From NCBI GenBank assembly GCA_004431415.1, contig QPMI01000006.1, positions 1 to 32,268 of the forward strand: a stretch of DNA of 32,268 bases, given 5' to 3'. Below are positions 26,242 to 32,268 of this stretch, piece after piece. The notes below the pieces were generated by a model. The model was not told the origin of the DNA, did no database searches, and saw only the letters and a program-made list of their open reading frames with translations. Source of the DNA: Cyanophora paradoxa. Lineage: Eukaryota; Glaucocystophyceae; Cyanophorales; Cyanophoraceae. A program made the translations under genes and the position numbers. Each line of letters begins with the position of its first letter. Positions within the stretch are counted from its first letter, which is position 1.

Positions 26242-26625
26242 ATGCCCCGCCAATCAAATAGAATCATCAAAGAAAAGAAAAACGAAATACTCGGTCTTTT
26301 AGGAACCCTTTTAGTTACTGGTGATATTACAGAATTCGAATATGATCGCCAGGCAGCAATCCTGGATAGGAGACCAAGATTATCTCAACTCACAGAAATT
26401 ACAAATCGACTGTATGATCGTTTTGAGAAAATGGAGGAATTCAGGGATGAAGGTTTAAGGTTGGGAGCGATTGCACCAGAGATTGAAGATGGGGAAGCAA
26501 TGAACAAAGCATATTCTTGGTTGACCTATCGAGCAAGAGGGAGGTTATCCAAGATGGGATTGAATTCTTGGAGAGAATTGCAACTACTCTACCACAGAGA
26601 CTCAGACAGAAACTCCAAGACCTGA
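26242..26625 (+). CDS. Small protein, or frameshifted N-terminus of the DNA polymerase
   Basis: ATG at 26242 (MPRQSNRIIKEKKNEILGLL), 127 residues, helical and charged. Its last part overlaps the polymerase frame over 26487-26625. The polymerase frame has no ATG before 26775, yet already looks like good protein from about 26540. A -1 shift within the overlap would join this frame to the polymerase. No canonical slippery heptamer is seen there. The alternatives are a separate overlapping gene (with the polymerase starting at a non-ATG codon or at 26775), a one-base indel in the copy, or a sequencing error. The promoter-like elements before 26242 and none before the polymerase favour one transcription unit. 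Confidence 0.55.
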   Translation: MPRQSNRIIKEKKNEILGLLGTLLVTGDITEFEYDRQAAILDRRPRLSQLTEITNRLYDRFEKMEEFRDEGLRLGAIAPEIEDGEAMNKAYSWLTYRARGRLSKMGLNSWRELQLLYHRDSDRNSKT

Positions 26626-29522
26626 GAGCAATTAAAACTCGGTTGACCTTCATTTGTAAATTCACCAAAGTGAGTGATCCAAGGGTGTGGATCACCAAAT
26701 TCATTTACAGTGATTACTTTGTCATCACAAGATCACGAAATATTGATGTTGAACTGCGAAATGCCCTTCAATCTATGCAGGAACAGATGATGCAGGTTGA
26801 CAGTTACAGACTGGATCGCATTGAGATGCTGAGAGTGGTAATAATGTCTTATGCTCCTGTGGGTGGTTGCTTCTTCTCAACACCTGAGTGGATTGGATCA
26901 AAGAGAGCAACTGTGAATGTTAAGAATATTGATGGTCAAGACTGCTTCAAGTATGCAATCTTGGCTTACCTGCACCGAAATGATATTAATAAACACAAGA
27001 GCAATGAACCCAGCCAGTATAGAAGATGGTTAAACGAACTCAATTTCGAAGGCATCCAGTTTCCAGTTGCCTGTGATGCAGAGGTTATTGATCGATTTGA
27101 GGAGCAGAACCCTGAACTCTCAATCAACATTTATGGTGCAGATAATCAAGCACAGTGTTTCTATCCTCTCCATCAATCCAGCAACCCCAGGAGAAAGACC
27201 AAGATTAACCTTTTATTAATCGAAAACGAAGAGGATGATAGAGGGCATTATATCACCATCATGTCTCTGAGTAGACTTCTGAAAACCACCTTTGATAAAG
27301 CCCATGATGGTCGCATTTATTACTGTGAGACCTGTCTGTCTCGTTTCAGAACTCAGGAGAAGCTGGATGTACATATAGAAGCGAATCGCTGCATTGATTG
27401 GAGGGAGAGCAAAGGTAAATGCCCGAAATCTGGAAGTCACATTGAATTTGGTCTGCAACACCTTCGCAAAACTGTGTGGCTTCCCGCTATCTGCTATGTG
27501 AAAATGGATAGTCACTCGGTTCCAATTGATGAGAACCGCAGTAAAAGAGAGGTCAAATCGGTTTCTCTAACAGTTGTGATGGGGGATGAGGTGATCTCTC
27601 ATAATCTCGAAGGATCAGATCCACTTGGTGCTCTGTTTACCACTCTCACAGAGATCAGACCCCAAGTAATCCGCACTCTATTCACCAATATTCCAATGCA
27701 CCCACTCACAGAAGAGCAGAAAGCACAATACAAGATCACTAAACACTGTTATATCTGTGCAGAACGATTTACCCATGAGAACTTCCCAGTGAGAGACCAT
27801 TGTCATCAATCAGGAGCTTTTATTGGAAAAGCATGCCGAAACTGCAACCTCCACAGGAGAATCTCCAAACAAACCAAGGTAGCAATTGTGGTGGATCACA
27901 TGGATGAATGTGGACACGAAATATTCCGCAAAATTGCACAGCAAGATGATAAACTTCGCGTTGAGATCCTGAGCAAGAATTTCGATCAATACCTGTCCCT
28001 GCAATGGGGCATGTGGAAATTCATAGATGCTTCGCACTTCATGGACTTCCAGGCAGTGGATTCTGGTGATCTTATGAGTAAATTCCAGAAATTCCGAGAA
28101 TTGGCGTTTTCCCAATATGGATTAGATCCTGCCCATTATGTGAGCGCTCCTGGATTATCCTGGGATGCAATGCTAATTTACACCAGAGCAAAGATTGAAC
28201 AGATAAGTGATGTTGGGCAATACGAATTTATTGAGAGGGCAATTCGAGGTGGGTTTGCTACAATGCCTACTCGATATGCAAAGGTGGAAAACCCAGATGA
28301 CCATATAGTTCTCTTGGATGCAAATAATCTGTATGGTTACGCTCTCAGTCGAGAACTGCCCATTGGAGATTTTCGTTGGGAAGATGTCACAGAGGCACTT
28401 AAAGAGACCTCTGGACGAAGTGCCTTTATTGAAGTAGACCTGGAATACCCACAAACTCTCACAGATCATTACGATTTTCCACTTGTAGTGAATAAAGAGC
28501 AAATCACTACCGAAATGCTGGGTGAGTATCAACAAAAACTACTGGATATCACAGGTGAGAAGATAAGCAAAGACCCCAAACTCACTGCAACATTCTCACC
28601 CAAAAGCAACTATGTGATCTCCCAACCTCTCTTGATCTATCTTGTGAGCAAAGGTATTATAATTAAGAAGGTTCACAGGGTTCTCTCATTTGCAACCTCT
28701 GCATTCATGAAGAGTTATATTGATCTAAATACGAAACTGAGGCGCCAATCTATGTCCAGATTCGAGAGTGACTTCTTTAAATTAATGAACAATGCAATCT
28801 ATGGTAAATGCCTCGAATCATGCAGGGGTCGCTCTGTGGTAAAGATTGCTAACAGTGAGAAACTCTGCAAGAAATATGCTGCAAGTCCATTGATCAAGGC
28901 AACCAATGTATTAAACGAAAATGCTGTTGCCTTTGAGATGTACTCAAAGCATGTTCACTTACATAAACCTGTTGCAATTGGGGCTTTTGTGCTGGATTTC
29001 GCGAAACTCCATAACAGCAGGTTCTTTTATGATGTGGTGAGGAGAACTTGGGAAACAGCTGAGCTACTATTCCATGATACAGATTCTTTCTGTCTAATGC
29101 TTCATACCAATGATCTTAATAATGAGATGAAGCGAATTTCGGAACACCTGGATTGCAGTAATTATGATCCCTCCCACCCTCTCTTTGATAGGAGCAATCG
29201 CTTGATTCCAGGTAAATATAAAAACGAGTTTCCCAATGCAAAGATTGTTGAGTATGTAGGTCTGAGATCGAAACTCTATGCTTTCAGAACTGAGACCTTT
29301 GATAAAATAAAAATGTCTGGAACCTTCTCAAAAGAGGTTCACTTTGATGATTTCAAGAGATGCCTGTTTGAAGGCATCACCAAAACAGTAGCAGTAGTAA
29401 ACAAGCGAAGACAAGACCACAACCTATATGATTTGGAGAGCAGAAGGGTGGCTCTAAACCAACTCGATAGCAAAAGGAAGATATTAGACGATGGAATTCA
29501 CAGCATTCCATTTGGGCTCTAA
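26517..29522 (+). CDS. Family B DNA polymerase, protein-primed type
   Basis: The frame is open from 26487; the start at 26517 is a TTG and the first ATG is 26775, so the true start is unresolved. In 1001-residue numbering: MSYAPVGGCFF leads to RATVNVKNIDGQDCFKYAIL (about 130-149), a segment typical of Polinton polymerases. A zinc finger CETCLSRF with later H and C follows (about 269-290). Then an HNH/endonuclease VII-like knuckle (CYICAERF, DHCHQSGAFIGKACRNCN, about 411-440), commonly embedded in these enzymes. Polymerase motif A is LLDANNLYGYAL (about 600-611), motif B is KLMNNAIYGKCL (about 755-766) and motif C is FHDTDSF (about 851-857). It would replicate the linear genome from a terminal protein. 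The integrase gene follows 183 bp downstream. Confidence 0.88.
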   Translation: MVDLSSKREVIQDGIEFLERIATTLPQRLRQKLQDLRAIKTRLTFICKFTKVSDPRVWITKFIYSDYFVITRSRNIDVELRNALQSMQEQMMQVDSYRLDRIEMLRVVIMSYAPVGGCFFSTPEWIGSKRATVNVKNIDGQDCFKYAILAYLHRNDINKHKSNEPSQYRRWLNELNFEGIQFPVACDAEVIDRFEEQNPELSINIYGADNQAQCFYPLHQSSNPRRKTKINLLLIENEEDDRGHYITIMSLSRLLKTTFDKAHDGRIYYCETCLSRFRTQEKLDVHIEANRCIDWRESKGKCPKSGSHIEFGLQHLRKTVWLPAICYVKMDSHSVPIDENRSKREVKSVSLTVVMGDEVISHNLEGSDPLGALFTTLTEIRPQVIRTLFTNIPMHPLTEEQKAQYKITKHCYICAERFTHENFPVRDHCHQSGAFIGKACRNCNLHRRISKQTKVAIVVDHMDECGHEIFRKIAQQDDKLRVEILSKNFDQYLSLQWGMWKFIDASHFMDFQAVDSGDLMSKFQKFRELAFSQYGLDPAHYVSAPGLSWDAMLIYTRAKIEQISDVGQYEFIERAIRGGFATMPTRYAKVENPDDHIVLLDANNLYGYALSRELPIGDFRWEDVTEALKETSGRSAFIEVDLEYPQTLTDHYDFPLVVNKEQITTEMLGEYQQKLLDITGEKISKDPKLTATFSPKSNYVISQPLLIYLVSKGIIIKKVHRVLSFATSAFMKSYIDLNTKLRRQSMSRFESDFFKLMNNAIYGKCLESCRGRSVVKIANSEKLCKKYAASPLIKATNVLNENAVAFEMYSKHVHLHKPVAIGAFVLDFAKLHNSRFFYDVVRRTWETAELLFHDTDSFCLMLHTNDLNNEMKRISEHLDCSNYDPSHPLFDRSNRLIPGKYKNEFPNAKIVEYVGLRSKLYAFRTETFDKIKMSGTFSKEVHFDDFKRCLFEGITKTVAVVNKRRQDHNLYDLESRRVALNQLDSKRKILDDGIHSIPFGL

Positions 29523-29705
29523 TCTACTTCATTAATCTTTCTTTTTCTTTGGTTTCGCTCTCCAAGAAGTAATAAACCGCGAATTAAATGCAGCAGCCAA
29601 ATACATCTTAATCCAGGGTCATTGGGCTCGATTGCAAAATAGTTTGGAATTGTGTTCTCTTTCCACACAGACTCTTGCATTTATTATATGAGAGATAAGG
29701 TAAAG

Positions 29706-31106
29706 ATGCCTTCCACACAAATAGGATTGAGACAACCACCAAGAATTGTGAGAAAAGAGGCAATTGAAGATCGAGGGAATATCCTACCTATCACAGTTCC
29801 AGTGGAAGAGAAAAGCAGTCGAATATTGAAAAGATCAGAGATGGTCAAGCAATTAATCCCAGAGACCCTCCCAGCTGAGACAGCACCAAAAGAGTCGAAG
29901 ATTGCTAAGAAGTTCTATGATCCCAGGACAGGCTACAAGGGATTCACAGCAATGAGACAGGAACTACCAGAAGAGAACTACAAGAAGATGAGAGAATGGT
30001 ATGATAAACAGGAGGTTGTCCAAATTAATGCACCCACTCTATCTCGAAAGAGAGATCCCATGATTCCAATTAGGCAACCCCTTGATACATATGTGATTGA
30101 TCTGCTCTTCTTTCCTGCATACAAAAAGCAGAATGATGGTTATGATACATTTATGAGTGCAATGGAATCAACCCTAAGAACTGGGTTCATAATTCCAATG
30201 AGAGACAAGAGTGCTCTAACTACACTTGCAGCATTCAAGCAACTTGAACAAAGAGTCCCCAGACCAATTGTTCGCATTCAGAGTGATAGTGGAAGCGAAT
30301 TTACCAATGTATTATTCACAGATTATTTGGGAACCAAATTCATTGAGCATCAACTAAGTGATGTTGCAGATCACAGAACCCAAGGTCGGATTGAAGCCTT
30401 TAACAGACAGATCAAGAGATTAATCACAAATTACTGCATTGCAAATAATACTGCACGATTTTTTGATGTGTTGGGTGATATTGAGTATAATTATAATAAT
30501 ACCATTCACTCTGCAACCAAGAGGAAACCAGCAGAGACCACAGAAGCCCACTACAAAGAGATTGTGAATATGGAGGATCAGAGATTCAAGAAATCAATTG
30601 AGTATCTTGATGCTCTGAAACCTGGTATGTTTGTGAGAGTGAAAGTTGAAAAGAATCCATTTGCAAAGCAGGGTGTTAATTGGTCTCGAATTGTTTATAG
30701 TGTGGAGGGCAGAGAGGGCTTCAAGTTCAGAATCAGAAGTCCAAGTGGTGAGATAGTTGATGGTAGATTCGCTTTTCATGAACTGCTGCCCATTAAAGGT
30801 GTTGAGTATCATGAAACTCCCACAGTGGATGCCCTTGAACAGGCAAAAGAAGAAGCCAGGGTTGATTCAGCAATCAGAAAGGAGGGCATAGAAAAAGCAA
30901 GTGAAGTACCAAAAGAGCCCCTCACAGAAGCAAGAGCACAAAAGAAGGGTAGAGTAGAGAAAGAATTAAAGAAGTTGACCATAGCAGGAACCCAGAAATT
31001 ATCAGAAGTTAACAGTCAGAGATGGTATAATGACTTTTCAACCACCAAGGAAACATATACTGCACCCCAAACTCGATTTAATTTACGAAGTGGTCAAAGG
31101 AAATAG
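29706..31106 (+). CDS. Retroviral-type (rve) integrase
   Basis: The ATG at 29706 (MPSTQIGLRQPP) is preferred, giving 466 residues; an in-frame ATG lies at 29688. The DDE catalytic core is complete. The first Asp is in TYVIDLLFF (about residue 130), the second in IQSDSGSEF (about 192), and the Glu in GRIEAFNR, with exactly 35 residues between the second Asp and the Glu. Downstream are YNYNNTIHSATKRKPAE, the usual end of the core, then an SH3-like C-terminal DNA-binding part (PGMFVRVKVEK to FAFHELLPIK). A charged, probably disordered tail follows. It would insert the linear viral DNA into host chromosomes with a short target duplication, and is therefore the likely cause of the insertion seen at 15,504. 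Confidence 0.92.
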   Translation: MPSTQIGLRQPPRIVRKEAIEDRGNILPITVPVEEKSSRILKRSEMVKQLIPETLPAETAPKESKIAKKFYDPRTGYKGFTAMRQELPEENYKKMREWYDKQEVVQINAPTLSRKRDPMIPIRQPLDTYVIDLLFFPAYKKQNDGYDTFMSAMESTLRTGFIIPMRDKSALTTLAAFKQLEQRVPRPIVRIQSDSGSEFTNVLFTDYLGTKFIEHQLSDVADHRTQGRIEAFNRQIKRLITNYCIANNTARFFDVLGDIEYNYNNTIHSATKRKPAETTEAHYKEIVNMEDQRFKKSIEYLDALKPGMFVRVKVEKNPFAKQGVNWSRIVYSVEGREGFKFRIRSPSGEIVDGRFAFHELLPIKGVEYHETPTVDALEQAKEEARVDSAIRKEGIEKASEVPKEPLTEARAQKKGRVEKELKKLTIAGTQKLSEVNSQRWYNDFSTTKETYTAPQTRFNLRSGQRK

Positions 31107-31339
31107 ATCAGCAGTGTAGGTATCAAGTATATATACGTATATATATCATACATATATTTCGAAAAAACGACTTGTCGGCTACTTTCTACTGCAAAGAACA
31201 TGCAGTAAAATAATGCAAAAATACAGTAGCTACTGTAAAAATCGCCATAATGTGGCGAAGATACAGTAGCCACTGGATCATATGTCAGGAATTCTGAAAT
31301 ATTATACACTTCGAATAAATGCACCTGTCACATCCACTC
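31107..31339. terminator. Convergent intergenic region with small palindromes
   Basis: This region lies between the stops of two convergent genes. It contains a TATATA/CATATA run (31126-31160), the perfect 16-bp palindrome TACAGTAGCTACTGTA (31222-31237), the hairpin TCGCCA-TAATG-TGGCGA (31242-31258) and a repeat TACAGTAGCCACTG (31262-31275). It may act as a transcription end signal for both genes. This is inference from position and symmetry. Confidence 0.45.
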
Positions 31340-32268
31340 TCATAGTTGGGTGTTGATGTATACAAGTGGATAAATTCGAATATACCTTGTCCTCAGAGGG
31401 TAGCCAATATAGAAAACGTCTTTTATAGAGGTGGGATACCCAGAACTGTATGAGACATCACCACTATTATGGGCATTATTGATAGTTTCACACATGAACA
31501 CTCTGTTGACACCTTCATACTTGATAAATGACCAGGAAACACCATCTTGTGATGTTGCAACATTGAAGGTCTTAATAAAAGCGTCTGTCACACCAGAACC
31601 ATATGCAATTATAGATGCTACCTCAAATATATATGGGAAGGATACTTGCAGATACTCAGTGGGAACACTCCATATTCCATCAGGAGCAGATGCATTTGCC
31701 TCCCAACCTGTTAATGAAGGTCTTGCTTTAAATGCCTCCCTTCCAATTTTCGATGATGAAGCAGTGAATGCACCATCTGATAGAAGATACCAGTTAGCAT
31801 CAATGGGAGGTATGTTATTCAGAGTGGATGATATATAGAACCTTGCAGGGTTCTTGATTTCGTAATTTGCAACCAGTAAATCACAGAGTCTATCAATCAT
31901 CACAGTGTTTGCTGCTATGTACATTTCGGTTGCATCTATCATATCTGGGATCTTAGAGGTATCATCCAAAGAGTTTACTATGGTCTTTGGAAGTGGAACA
32001 GAGAGTCTATAATATCTTGCATATCCTTGATCATCATTGTATGGGAGAAACTCTTGCATCTTTTCCAGAGCAGAGAGTTCACTTGCAGCCATCAACATAT
32101 TGATTAATGGACTTCCAGAGGTCGAAGCAATCCAAGAGAGGATGCCCCAGCTGTTCACATCTTCATAAGAGTAACCCACATTTGGAGCATCTGTTTCATT
32201 GACTTCACCACAGGATATACTTATCACTATAATATCATCATCATCATCATAGATCTTCTTAGCATGAC
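31340..32268 (-). CDS. Putative discoidin-like (F5/8C-type) surface protein, 5' end outside the window
   Basis: The stop is near 31340. The frame stays open to the window edge: the bases 32228-32268 read on as ...AKKIYDDDDDIIV before SISCGEVNETD, so the gene is cut and its start is not visible. Over 300 residues are seen. The last 130 have the order expected of an F5/8C (discoidin) jelly roll: WEANASAPDGIWSV, LQVSFPYIFEVASIIAYGSG, FIKTFNVATSQDGVSWSF, then the closing TRYIRIYPL. Such domains bind sugars or lipids. On a virus, that suggests a fibre or attachment protein. It is convergent with the integrase. Confidence in the fold is moderate; the viral role is inferred. Confidence 0.6.
   Translation of the reverse strand, partial: HAKKIYDDDDDIIVISISCGEVNETDAPNVGYSYEDVNSWGILSWIASTSGSPLINMLMAASELSALEKMQEFLPYNDDQGYARYYRLSVPLPKTIVNSLDDTSKIPDMIDATEMYIAANTVMIDRLCDLLVANYEIKNPARFYISSTLNNIPPIDANWYLLSDGAFTASSSKIGREAFKARPSLTGWEANASAPDGIWSVPTEYLQVSFPYIFEVASIIAYGSGVTDAFIKTFNVATSQDGVSWSFIKYEGVNRVFMCETINNAHNSGDVSYSSGYPTSIKDVFYIGYPLRTRYIRIYPLVYINTQL

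Larger units (their letters stand above)
15504..32268. mobile_element. Integrated Polinton-like / virophage-like DNA virus, left end and most of the genome
   Basis: Composition changes sharply from GC-rich, intron-bearing DNA to AT-richer, compact, intronless DNA at about 15,504. The genes present are two penton-like proteins, a major capsid protein, an A32/FtsK-like packaging ATPase, PrimPol-SF3 helicase, protein-primed-type DNA polymerase B, and an rve integrase. From family knowledge this combination defines Polintons/Mavericks, adintoviruses and Mavirus-like virophages and their algal relatives, all of which can be endogenous. The left boundary is set by comparison with the intact host paralogue. 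The right boundary and the second terminal repeat are outside the window. All core frames are open except at the 5' end of the polymerase, so the copy looks recent. A maturation protease is not seen. Confidence 0.88.

Overview
The window joins two very different kinds of DNA. Bases 1 to about 15,503 are GC-rich nuclear DNA of a photosynthetic eukaryote, probably a unicellular alga. The genes are split by short introns, mostly under about 200 bp, and many of the splice donors begin GTGCG. The first gene is the 3' end of a plant/algal-type phytoene desaturase. From about 15,504 to the end of the window the DNA is AT-richer, densely packed with intron-free genes, and carries the core genes of a Polinton-like virus or virophage-like element: double-jelly-roll capsid, packaging ATPase, primase-helicase, protein-primed DNA polymerase B and a retroviral-type integrase. 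I read this as an endogenous DNA virus integrated into an algal chromosome. Only its left end is in view; its last visible gene runs off the right edge.

Host part, left to right: the C-terminal exons of phytoene desaturase (+, 72-651); a convergent F-box/leucine-rich-repeat gene (-, 787-3277); a pyrimidine-rich and repeat-rich spacer; an unrecognised multi-exon membrane-protein gene (-, 4515-6038); an array of about 150-bp tandem repeats (about 6630-7440); then an LTR-retrotransposon region. There, two 310-bp LTRs that look identical lie in opposite orientation (8777-9086 and 13384-13693). A Gag gene follows the first. Eight or nine exons of a host membrane-protein gene lie between them on the + strand, while the probable last exon of that same gene lies outside on the - strand (8267-8452). 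A 5-bp duplication (GTGCT) and matching intron phase suggest that an insertion into an intron was followed by an inversion, or by an assembly flip. A repeat-rich, gene-poor stretch follows. Then comes a partial second copy of the 4515-6038 gene, which ends abruptly at 15,503 where the virus begins.

Viral part: a 95-bp palindrome sits at the junction (15505-15599), followed by an AT-rich leader, a seven-unit 72/63-bp repeat array, and two copies of a long GTGACGCC palindrome. Next are a small gene, two divergent penton-like genes sharing a 28-bp promoter region, the major capsid protein, the packaging ATPase and several small proteins. The replication block follows: PrimPol-SF3 helicase, a third, inverted copy of the palindrome, small proteins, and DNA polymerase B. 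The integrase and a convergent discoidin-like (F5/8C-type) protein, cut by the window edge, complete the view. A box close to AAAAAATGACAAGCGATTT lies upstream of the primase-helicase and several small genes but is not seen before the capsid genes, which instead have an A-rich TATA-like element just before the ATG. That suggests early and late expression classes. No maturation protease is visible; it may lie beyond the right edge.

All functional calls rest on motifs read by eye. No database search was possible.
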